Positions 5,971 to 10,541 of a DNA stretch of 10,541 nucleotides are shown here, piece by piece. The DNA comes from Oscillospiraceae bacterium. GTDB lineage: Bacteria; Bacillota_A; Clostridia; Oscillospirales; Oscillospiraceae. Numbering within the stretch: position 1 is the stretch's first letter; each line of letters starts with the position of its first letter. The position numbers were made by a program, and so were the translations under genes. Under the pieces are notes generated by a model. The model did not search any database. It saw nothing but the letters and a program-made list of their open reading frames with translations, and was not told the DNA's origin. The stretch lies in NCBI GenBank assembly GCA_902795095.1, contig CADBKB010000048.1:1-10541 (forward strand). Direction: 5' to 3'.

Positions 5971-6843
5971 TTATGCGCTTTCCTTTTGGCTGAGCAGCAC
6001 CGCGCAGAACATCAGCGCGCAGCCCAGCAGCTCCCGGCCGGACAGACGTTCGCCCAGGATGATCCAGCCGGACAGGCAGGCGAACACGGATTCCGTGCTC
6101 ATGAGCACCGAGGCCACGGCGGGATCGGTATTTCGCTGGGCGATGATCTGGAAGGTATAGGCCACGGCGGAGGAGAGCACGCCGGCATAGACGATGGGGA
6201 ACCAGCTCGCGGCGATCTGCGCTCCCGTGGGCAGGCCCGTGATCAGGGACGCCGCGCCTGAAAGCAGGCCGCAGACCAGGAACTGGATGCACGACAGCCG
6301 GATCGGATCCACGCCGGGGGAGAATTTGTCAACCAAAAGAATGTGCACCGCGAAGCACACCGCGCACAGCAGCGTCACGAAATCGCCCACGGCCAGGGAG
6401 AAGGATTCCGTCATGCACAGGAAGAACAGACCCGCCACCGCCAGGACCACGCTGATCCAGACGAGCAGGCCGGAGCGCCTGCCCAGGAAGATGCTGAACA
6501 CCGGCACCAGGACGATGTACAGCGCCGTGATGAAGCCGGATTTTCCCGCGGTGGTGCCGAGGCTGATGCCGAACTGCTGCAGATTCGTGGAGGCGAACAG
6601 GCAGATGCCGCACAGCACGCCGCCGAGCCACAGGGGCCGGCTGGACCAGGCGCCGCGGCTGAGAAATCTGTCAAACAGCGGGACGCACGCATACAGCACC
6701 AGCGCGCCCAGCAGGCAGCGCAGGCACTGGAAGGGGAAGGGATCGATGGCGCCGGCGGCGATGCGCTGGGCGACAAAGGTGCTGCCCCAGAAAAGGGCCG
6801 CCAGCAGCAGCAGAATATTGGCGCGGAGCTTTTTACGGTTCAT
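5971..6843 (-). CDS. EamA/DMT superfamily transporter
   Basis: The product is 290 aa from ATG 6843 (MNRKKLRANILLLLAALFWG). An upstream in-frame ATG at 6885 lies ahead of the predicted transcription start and is rejected. The protein has about ten hydrophobic segments in two halves, each resembling an EamA domain. The N-terminal signature is LLLAALFWGSTFVAQ. The second half begins around FVTLLCAVCFAVHILLVDKF, and the last helices carry PAVASVLMSTESVFACLSGW and LGERLSGRELLGCALMF, both typical of DMT exporters. It is an inner-membrane drug/metabolite-type transporter; the substrate cannot be told. The length is normal for the family. It has its own promoter and likely carries the small lipoprotein gene on the same transcript. 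Confidence 0.92.
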   Translation of the reverse strand: MNRKKLRANILLLLAALFWGSTFVAQRIAAGAIDPFPFQCLRCLLGALVLYACVPLFDRFLSRGAWSSRPLWLGGVLCGICLFASTNLQQFGISLGTTAGKSGFITALYIVLVPVFSIFLGRRSGLLVWISVVLAVAGLFFLCMTESFSLAVGDFVTLLCAVCFAVHILLVDKFSPGVDPIRLSCIQFLVCGLLSGAASLITGLPTGAQIAASWFPIVYAGVLSSAVAYTFQIIAQRNTDPAVASVLMSTESVFACLSGWIILGERLSGRELLGCALMFCAVLLSQKESA

Positions 6844-6875
6844 GGGATCATCTGCCTTCGGGGGAATTCTCCGCC

Positions 6876-6904
6876 ATGGTACCATGTCCCGGCGGAAAAG
6901 TCAA
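6876..6904 (-). promoter_or_regulatory. Promoter of the EamA transporter gene
   Basis: Minus-strand TTGACT (6899-6904) and TACCAT (6876-6881) have a 17-nt spacer. The start should be near 6869, which supports ATG 6843 as the true start of the transporter. The -35 box directly abuts the palindrome at 6905-6939. Confidence 0.65.
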
Positions 6905-6939
6905 AGCCGGCATGTCAAAAATTTTTTGACATGCCGGCT
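6905..6939. repeat. 16-bp perfect palindrome (stem-loop A)
   Basis: AGCCGGCATGTCAAAA and its exact complement are separated by 3 nt. TTGACA occurs on both strands within it. It looks like a terminator, but no gene ends here: the transporter is transcribed away to the left and the next gene away to the right. It could be an operator at the transporter promoter, a relic, or part of an unannotated RNA. Confidence 0.7.
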
Positions 6940-6941
6940 GA

Positions 6942-6973
6942 CGCATTTCAAACTATGAAAAGTTTGAAATGCG
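6942..6973. repeat. 13-bp perfect inverted repeat (stem-loop B)
   Basis: CGCATTTCAAACT/AGTTTGAAATGCG with loop ATGAAA. It starts 3 nt after stem-loop A. There is no T-run, so it is not a canonical terminator on either strand. Confidence 0.7.
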
Positions 6974-6991
6974 GTTTGATTGAACGTGAAC

Positions 6992-7010
6992 GGGAACCCT
7001 GACGGTTCCC
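6992..7010 (+). repeat. Terminator-like stem-loop C
   Basis: GGGAACC/GGTTCCC with loop CTGAC, followed on the plus strand by TTTCACACTTTCC. It could end a short rightward transcript that starts in or near stem-loops A and B, but I cannot see a convincing promoter for one. No other feature is recognised from 7011 to 7077. Confidence 0.5.
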
Positions 7011-7077
7011 TTTCACACTTTCCTTCCCTCCGAAGATTCAACTTCATCACTTATTTATGATCTTCGATAAGCATCTA

Positions 7078-7106
7078 TTGCATCATTTTTCAAAATCTGA
7101 TAAAAT
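7078..7106 (+). promoter_or_regulatory. Promoter of the rightward small gene
   Basis: TTGCAT (7078-7083) and TAAAAT (7101-7106) are spaced by 17 nt in an AT-rich segment. Initiation near 7113 would give a leader of about 40 nt to ATG 7154. It may also serve the TM1266-type regulator further right. Confidence 0.75.
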
Positions 7107-7153
7107 ATCGAAAACGGCGCGGCGATCTGACTTTATCGCGCCCGGGAGGAACC

Positions 7154-7411
7154 ATGATCTATCTGCCCACCCTGCACACCTTTGCCATGGACAACGTCTT
7201 CACCGGCAGCGCCGGGGCGCTGCGCTTCAAGCTGTCCCCCCAGGTGGTCAAGAACGGCCGGGAGGTGGATATGGAGCAAAGCGCCATCCACGCTGAGCTC
7301 TGGCACGGGCCGTTCTGTTATGAAAAAAGCGAGATCGAGCAGGAAAAGACCTTCCCCATGAGCGAGGAAGGCCGCGCACAAATGCTCTCCTGGCTGGAGG
7401 AGAATATCTGA
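7154..7411 (+). CDS. Small uncharacterised protein (85 aa)
   Basis: A good Shine-Dalgarno (GGGAGGAACC) stands directly before the ATG, and a clear promoter lies upstream. The protein starts MIYLPTLHTFAMDNVFTGSA and has no signal peptide or membrane segment. It carries AELWHGPFCYEKSEIEQEKT (residues 48-67) and a C-terminal helix EEGRAQMLSWLEENI. The HGPFCYEKSEIE segment, a single cysteine and the conserved-looking ends suggest a folded cytoplasmic protein. I recall similar short hypothetical proteins in Oscillospiraceae but no named family. It is probably co-transcribed with the TM1266-type gene 384 nt downstream; both share a GGGAGGAACCA leader. The gap between them is filled by repeat elements. 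The coding call is firm; the function is unknown. Confidence 0.8.
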   Translation: MIYLPTLHTFAMDNVFTGSAGALRFKLSPQVVKNGREVDMEQSAIHAELWHGPFCYEKSEIEQEKTFPMSEEGRAQMLSWLEENI

Positions 7412-7419
7412 GCGCCAAC

Positions 7420-7575
7420 GCCTTCTCCTTGAGGAGAAGGTGGCACGGCGAAGCCGTGACGGATGAGGTGGAAGACTGAAGGGCTTGATGGAAGTTCTAT
7501 CGATGCTGCTTCGGAACATCTCAGCGTTCCACCTCATCCACCGCAAGCGGTCCCCCTTCCCCTCGAGGGGAAGGC
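7420..7575. mobile_element. MITE-like element with long imperfect terminal inverted repeats (156 bp)
   Basis: The left arm (7420-7473) and the complement of the right arm (7527-7575) align along about 50 nt: GCCTTCTCCTTGAGGAGAAGG against GCCTTCCCCTCGAGGGGAAGG, then GGATGAGGTGGAA in both. Each arm folds on its own as well: CCTTCTCCT/AGGAGAAGG and CACGGC/GCCGTG on the left, CCTTCCCCT/AGGGGAAGG and ACCGC/GCGGT on the right. There is no coding capacity. I recall near-identical sequences as abundant intergenic repeats in Clostridia; that is memory, not a search. No clear target duplication is visible. It begins 8 nt after the stop of the 85-aa gene. Confidence 0.75.
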
Positions 7576-7599
7576 TTTGGCCGTGTTGCGTATACAAGA

Positions 7600-7742
7600 G
7601 CGCCCGCATCCACCGGGCCCGTAGGGGCGCATGCCCACATGCGCCCGAAACGCACCGGGCCCGTAGGGGCGCATGCCCACATGGGCCCGGAACGTACCGG
7701 CCCGTAGGGGCGCATGCCCACATGCGCCCGCATCCACCGGGT
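7600..7742. repeat. Tandem array of three 42-bp palindromic units (REP-like)
   Basis: Units are at 7611-7652, 7653-7694 and 7695-7734, the last with small deletions. Each contains GTAGGGGCGCATGCCCACAT and folds as GGGCGCATG-CCCA-CATGCGCCC. The second unit has C-to-G in the right arm (CATGGGCCC), which weakens its stem. The 18-mer GCGCCCGCATCCACCGGG stands at both ends of the array (7600-7617 and 7724-7741). The units are contiguous, with no spacers. Related copies lie at 8665-8694 and 8735-8764. Confidence 0.85.
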
Positions 7743-7794
7743 TTGCAAGAACCATCGACACCGGCGCATGGCGCCGCAGGACAGGGAGGAACCA

Positions 7795-8055
7795 ATGAGC
7801 GAAAGCAGAGTTGCCGTTTTGACGGTGCTGATCGAGGACCTGGAGGCGGCGGAGCGGGTGAACGCCCTGCTGCATGAATACGGAAAGCACATCATCGGCC
7901 GCATGGGCATTCCCTACCGCGACCGGGGCGTCAGCGTCATCTGCGTGGTGCTCGACGCGCCCCAGCCGGAGGTCAGCGCCCTGTCCGGCCGCATCGGAAG
8001 GCTCCCCGGCGTCAGCGCCAAGACGGTCTACACCAAGGCCGGGGCAACGGCATAA
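7795..8055 (+). CDS. TM1266-type putative iron-only hydrogenase system regulator
   Basis: The product is 86 aa. ATG 7795 is preceded by CAGGGAGGAACCA; the frame is open further upstream but only through the repeat array. The sequence RVAVLTVLIEDLEAAERVNALL, then HEYGKHIIGRMGIPYRDRGV, IICVVLDAP-like strands and SGRIGRLPGVSAKTVY are diagnostic of the TM1266/TIGR03959 family, an ACT/NikR-C-like ferredoxin fold. Members usually sit beside [FeFe]-hydrogenase and its maturation genes hydE, hydF and hydG, and are proposed to regulate that system. No direct mechanism is settled, and none of those genes is in the window. A strong terminator follows. No promoter is seen between the repeat elements and the ATG, so transcription likely comes from 7078-7106. 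Confidence 0.92.
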   Translation: MSESRVAVLTVLIEDLEAAERVNALLHEYGKHIIGRMGIPYRDRGVSVICVVLDAPQPEVSALSGRIGRLPGVSAKTVYTKAGATA

Positions 8056-8062
8056 AACAAAG

Positions 8063-8096
8063 CGAGGTGCGAGCAGGCTGCTTGCACCTCGTTTTT
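8063..8096 (+). terminator. Rho-independent terminator after the TM1266-type gene
   Basis: A 12-bp stem CGAGGTGCGAGC/GCTTGCACCTCG (one G-T pair) with loop AGGCT is followed by TTTTT. It starts 7 nt after the stop codon. On the minus strand TTTGTTTTAT follows a few bases on, so it may also stop the convergent DMP19-like gene. Confidence 0.9.
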
Positions 8097-8104
8097 GTGA
8101 TGAT

Positions 8105-8626
8105 TCAGAAGTTTAAGAAATCTTCTTTGTGTTCCTGTAGAAAATCGTAATAGCTTTTAGAACTGTTATGACCGGAAATAATCTCTTCTAATTTCTCTAA
8201 ACGATTGGCGGTTTCTTCATCAAACTGATCCATAAGGTTATTTCTGGCTTGACGATCCCTTGGCGCAATGCCATTTGGGAAACAGCTCAGCGCTTCGGAC
8301 AATATCCTTGCGGATTCTGCGTCTATCTTTGTGAGAGCGGCAACCGTTTCCCGGGACTGATCGCCCGCGCTGTTGAAAAAGAATTGGGAAATCCCGCCGT
8401 TATCGACTTCGGCCTGAAACAGCATACCCAGAAGGAAGTCTTTGATATTGCCGTCCGCCAAAACAGATGGGTCCCAATCGCATTTCTTCATACAATACTC
8501 ATATGCATCTATCACAGCATCCTCGGAGTATTCTCTTGATAGTATTTCCTGAATGTCCAGGTTACTATTTTCTCGTTTCATAAAAGATTCCAGGAATTGG
8601 CTGAAATCCAGACTATCATATATCAT
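8105..8626 (-). CDS. DMP19-like / DUF4375 domain protein
   Basis: The product is 173 aa from ATG 8626, with GAGGG 5 nt upstream. It is soluble, acidic and mostly helical, with no signal peptide. The segment QAEVDNGGISQFFFNSAGDQ (residues 71-90) is the signature of the DUF4375/DMP19 family. It is followed by the usual helices (TVAALTKIDAESARILSEAL) and a charged tail ending EHKEDFLNF. DMP19 of Neisseria is a DNA-mimic protein that binds a transcription factor; whether this relative mimics DNA is not known. By hand count, 8101-8580 is about 44% GC, far below its neighbours, and codon use is correspondingly AT-rich. It lies convergent to the TM1266-type gene and beside two REP-like palindromes, which suggests horizontal acquisition. 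No clear promoter was found; a 6-bp hairpin TGATTG/CAATCA (8642-8657) precedes it. Confidence 0.8.
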   Translation of the reverse strand: MIYDSLDFSQFLESFMKRENSNLDIQEILSREYSEDAVIDAYEYCMKKCDWDPSVLADGNIKDFLLGMLFQAEVDNGGISQFFFNSAGDQSRETVAALTKIDAESARILSEALSCFPNGIAPRDRQARNNLMDQFDEETANRLEKLEEIISGHNSSKSYYDFLQEHKEDFLNF

Positions 8627-8664
8627 ATTATCCCTCGTTTCTGATTGCTCTCAATCAAAGCTTC

Positions 8665-8694
8665 GCCGTAAGGGGGCATCCCATGATGCCTCCC
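8665..8694 (+). repeat. REP-like palindrome, forward copy
   Basis: CCGTAAGGGGGCATC-CCAT-GATGCCTCCC: a 9-bp stem with one G-T pair. It aligns with the units at 7611-7734 through the CCGTAnGGG head and the stem-CCC-stem layout, but the stem sequence differs while base pairing is kept. Confidence 0.65.
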
Positions 8695-8734
8695 AGTGGG
8701 GTCATGAACTGCAATGCACATCGACAGCGCACAA

Positions 8735-8764
8735 CGGAGGCGTCAGGGGACGCCTCCCTACGGG
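8735..8764 (-). repeat. REP-like palindrome, inverted copy
   Basis: Read on the minus strand it begins CCCGTAGGGAGGCGTC, with loop CCCT and the matching arm GACGCCTCC: a perfect 9-bp stem. It has the same CCCGTAGGG head as the 7611-7734 array, in opposite orientation to the copy at 8665. It begins 12 nt past the MBL gene stop and could also act as that gene's transcript end. Confidence 0.7.
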
Positions 8765-8776
8765 TGCGCAGCGACA

Positions 8777-9655
8777 TTAAACCCGGTGCCACAGCATCCG
8801 GTTTTCTTCAAAGCTGACCGCGAGCTGTCCTTCGTCCAGGAGCCACGCCAGGTAGCCGCGGACGGTGCTGCCCACCAGGACGTACTGGCCCCAGCTCATG
8901 GACAGGTTATAATGATCGAACACGCCCTTGAGAATGTCCTCAAAGCAGATGGGAGCGGCGCATAATTCGCATATCACCGCGGCGATCTCGTGCACCTTGG
9001 AGATGTTCCGGTCCGCCAGGGGCTTGACGTCCTCCAGCACAGGGGCGTGGGCGGGGATGAAGCAGTTGCCTTCCAGGCCCTTGACCGTCTCCAGGGCCGC
9101 CAGGTACTGCCGGGGGTCGTAGAGATAATTCACATGGTACTTTTCGATGATCTCCGCAGAGCTCATGCAGTCGCCCAGAAACCAGACACCGTCTGGGGTC
9201 CGGAATGCCAGCATGGCGGGGCAGTGGCCGTCGAGGCAGAGCATCTCCATCCCCTCGGGCAGGGCCTCCGGCGTCAGGGGCTTTGCATCGCTGGGCTTGG
9301 CCATGAGGAATTTGTTCCGCAGGGGCTTGGGCGGGCAGCCGCCGTAGAGCAGCGACGGTTCGTGCAGCGGATGGCGGGTAAAGCTGAGATCGCCCTCGGG
9401 GGCGTAGATGGCGCAGCCGGTACGGCTGGCCAGCGTGGCGCAGCCGCCGGTGTGGTCGGCGTGGGAATGGGTGAGATAAACGGCGCGCAGGGTCCAGCTA
9501 TTGGCCTTCAGATGCTTCAGGACCTTTTTCGCCGCGTCGGCGTCGCTGCCGCTGTCGATGAGGCAGACCTCGGTATCATTGATCCGGTACACTCCGATTT
9601 TGGCGGGGCAGTCGATATAACAGGTGCGCGGCGCGACCTGGATGAGCTCGTACAT
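8777..9655 (-). CDS. MBL-fold metallo-hydrolase
   Basis: The product is 292 aa from MYELIQVAPR, with AAAGGA 6 nt upstream of ATG 9655; an ATG 24 nt earlier lacks such a site. The metallo-beta-lactamase fold is marked by LIDSGSDAD (residues 33-40), THSHADH (62-68, metal ligands H63, H65, D67, H68), LDGHCPAM (H144), FLGDCM (D162) and PAHAP (H203). The full metal set is therefore present, and hydrolase or glyoxalase-II-like chemistry is expected. The C-terminal 80 residues look helical, with a winged-helix-like segment as in other MBL proteins of this size. The substrate is unknown. It lies 13 nt after the pseudouridine synthase gene, and its ribosome binding site sits next to that gene's stop, so the two form an operon. 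Confidence 0.92.
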   Translation of the reverse strand: MYELIQVAPRTCYIDCPAKIGVYRINDTEVCLIDSGSDADAAKKVLKHLKANSWTLRAVYLTHSHADHTGGCATLASRTGCAIYAPEGDLSFTRHPLHEPSLLYGGCPPKPLRNKFLMAKPSDAKPLTPEALPEGMEMLCLDGHCPAMLAFRTPDGVWFLGDCMSSAEIIEKYHVNYLYDPRQYLAALETVKGLEGNCFIPAHAPVLEDVKPLADRNISKVHEIAAVICELCAAPICFEDILKGVFDHYNLSMSWGQYVLVGSTVRGYLAWLLDEGQLAVSFEENRMLWHRV

Positions 9656-9668
9656 GGCGTATCCTTTC

Positions 9669-10541
9669 TCAGTAGGCAAAGCCGGGGAAATATTCCTCGA
9701 CGAAATCCACTTGTTCCACCCGGAAGCTGCGTCCGTTGAGATCTTCCAGGGCGCCGGCGTCGGTGGTAAAGCGGAAGACCAGGCGGTAGGAGTACAGGGC
9801 CTGATAATTCCGGCCGTAGCGCTTGTCGGGCTTGGCGTATTTGCCCTCGCCCAGCAGGGGATGGCCCGCGTGGGCGAACTGGGCGCGGATCTGATGGGTC
9901 CTGCCGGTGATGAGCTCGCATTCCACCAGGGCCAGGCCGTCCCGCCGGTCCAGCGTGCGGTAGCGGGTCAGGCAGGTGCGGGCCCCGGGCTGGGGCTTGT
10001 CCGTGACATACACGCGGTTTTTCACGGCGTCCTTGAACAGGTAGCCCTTGAGCTCGCCCTCGGCGGGCCTGGGCGTGCCGTGGACCACGGCCAGATAGTA
10101 TTTCTCGATCTCCCGGTCGCGGATCTTCTGGTTCATCACCCGAAGGGCCTCCGCGGTCTTCGCCGCGATGACGATGCCGCCGGTGTTGCGGTCGATGCGG
10201 TTGCACAGGGCGGGGGTGAAGGCGTTTTCGCCCCGGGGGTTCCACTCGCCCTTCGCGTACAGATAGGCCTGGATGTGGTCGATCAGGGTCTTGCCGTACT
10301 CCGCGCCGTCGTGGGGATGCACCGCCAGGCCAGGCCGCTTGTCCACCAGCAGGATGTTCTCGTCTTCATATACAATATGGAGCTTCGGCGCGCCCACCTT
10401 GAGATATGCGTTCTCCGGCTTCGGCGTGTCGAAAAACTCGTCGTTGATGTAGAGCTGGAGGAGATCGCCCTCGCACAGGCGGTCGTCGCGCTGGGCGCGC
10501 GCCCCGTTGCGCTTGATGCGCTTCTGGCGGATGTATTTCTG
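9669..10541 (-). CDS. RluA-family pseudouridine synthase (N-terminus beyond window)
   Basis: 290 residues are visible and the frame stays open to the right edge, so the true start is outside; a GTG at 10397 is internal. At the right edge KYIRQKRIKRNG and ARAQRDDRLCEGDLLQLYIN form an S4 RNA-binding domain. The catalytic domain follows: LHIVYEDENILLVDKRPGLA, then CNRIDRNTGGIVIAAK, which holds the catalytic Asp (codon 10191-10193), KYYLAVVHGTP, and ELITGRTHQIRAQFAHAGHP. The motif reads NRID where classic members have HRLD, a variant I recall in clostridial relatives. The enzyme isomerises uridine to pseudouridine in rRNA or tRNA. The target position cannot be told from sequence, so no specific Rlu name is given. 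The MBL gene follows in the same operon. Confidence 0.93.
   Translation of the reverse strand, partial: QKYIRQKRIKRNGARAQRDDRLCEGDLLQLYINDEFFDTPKPENAYLKVGAPKLHIVYEDENILLVDKRPGLAVHPHDGAEYGKTLIDHIQAYLYAKGEWNPRGENAFTPALCNRIDRNTGGIVIAAKTAEALRVMNQKIRDREIEKYYLAVVHGTPRPAEGELKGYLFKDAVKNRVYVTDKPQPGARTCLTRYRTLDRRDGLALVECELITGRTHQIRAQFAHAGHPLLGEGKYAKPDKRYGRNYQALYSYRLVFRFTTDAGALEDLNGRSFRVEQVDFVEEYFPGFAY

Noticed and set aside
6926..6960. Possible rightward promoter using TTGACA in stem-loop A
   Set aside because: No acceptable -10 at 16-19 nt; the only candidate (TATGAA) is 22 nt away.
6194..7002. Rightward open frames opposite the EamA transporter
   Set aside because: No start signals, low-complexity Gln/Ala/Glu or Arg/Ser content, and they cover a convincing membrane protein.
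7600..7742. Possible CRISPR array
   Set aside because: Units are directly contiguous and palindromic along their length, with no unique spacers and no cas genes.
7133..7910. Leftward open frames with repeated peptides such as CGHAPLRA across the palindrome array
   Set aside because: The peptide repeats come from translating the 42-bp DNA units; there is no ribosome binding site and they overlap the TM1266-type gene.
8990..9739. Rightward open frame opposite the MBL hydrolase
   Set aside because: Antisense shadow; the leftward protein has the complete metal-binding motif set.
10395..10397. GTG as start of the RluA-family gene
   Set aside because: The frame continues upstream with a recognisable S4 domain to the window edge and there is no ribosome binding site before the GTG.

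Overview
The window reads as chromosomal DNA from a GC-rich, Gram-positive anaerobe of the Clostridia, most like a gut Oscillospiraceae/Ruminococcaceae-type organism. The evidence is the trmK/Nif3 gene pair, a small DUF1858 redox protein, a TM1266-type hydrogenase regulator, strong AGGAGG-type ribosome binding sites, sigma-A-like promoters in GC-rich DNA, and palindromic repeats of kinds I recall from Clostridia. Species cannot be fixed from the sequence alone.

Layout. Positions 1-6843 are all transcribed leftward. From left to right they hold: a large secreted calcineurin-like metallophosphoesterase with CxxC repeats, cut by the left edge (1-2237); a small membrane protein with a PH-like tail (2474-2869); YebC (2934-3668); a Nif3-family protein (3772-4539) overlapping trmK (4523-5233); a DUF1858 protein (5288-5515); a small lipoprotein (5640-5918); and an EamA-type transporter (5971-6843). 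Promoters with 17-18 bp spacers are visible ahead of the phosphoesterase, yebC, the DUF1858 gene and the transporter. Terminator-like hairpins follow yebC, the DUF1858 gene and the lipoprotein gene.

Positions 6844-8100 are an accessory-looking stretch read rightward. Three stem-loops lie between divergent promoters. They are followed by a small uncharacterised gene (7154-7411), a 156-bp MITE-like inverted-repeat element (7420-7575), an array of three 42-bp palindromic units (7600-7742), and a TM1266-type [FeFe]-hydrogenase system regulator (7795-8055) with a strong terminator. Next comes a leftward, AT-richer gene for a DMP19/DUF4375-like protein (8105-8626), followed by two inverted copies of the same palindromic family (8665-8764). 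This stretch has the strongest signs of insertion and transfer.

Positions 8777-10541 return to leftward housekeeping-type genes: an MBL-fold hydrolase directly downstream of an RluA-family pseudouridine synthase that runs off the right edge.

The genes form no single pathway. Several act on RNA or translation (TrmK, YebC, RluA-like), two suggest anaerobic redox life (DUF1858, TM1266), and the rest are envelope or unknown. I see no clearly new multi-gene system. The items most worth a second look are the CxxC repeats flanking the phosphoesterase domain, the three-hairpin intergenic region, the repeat family with copies on both sides of the hydrogenase-regulator and DMP19-like genes, and the AT-rich DMP19-like gene itself.
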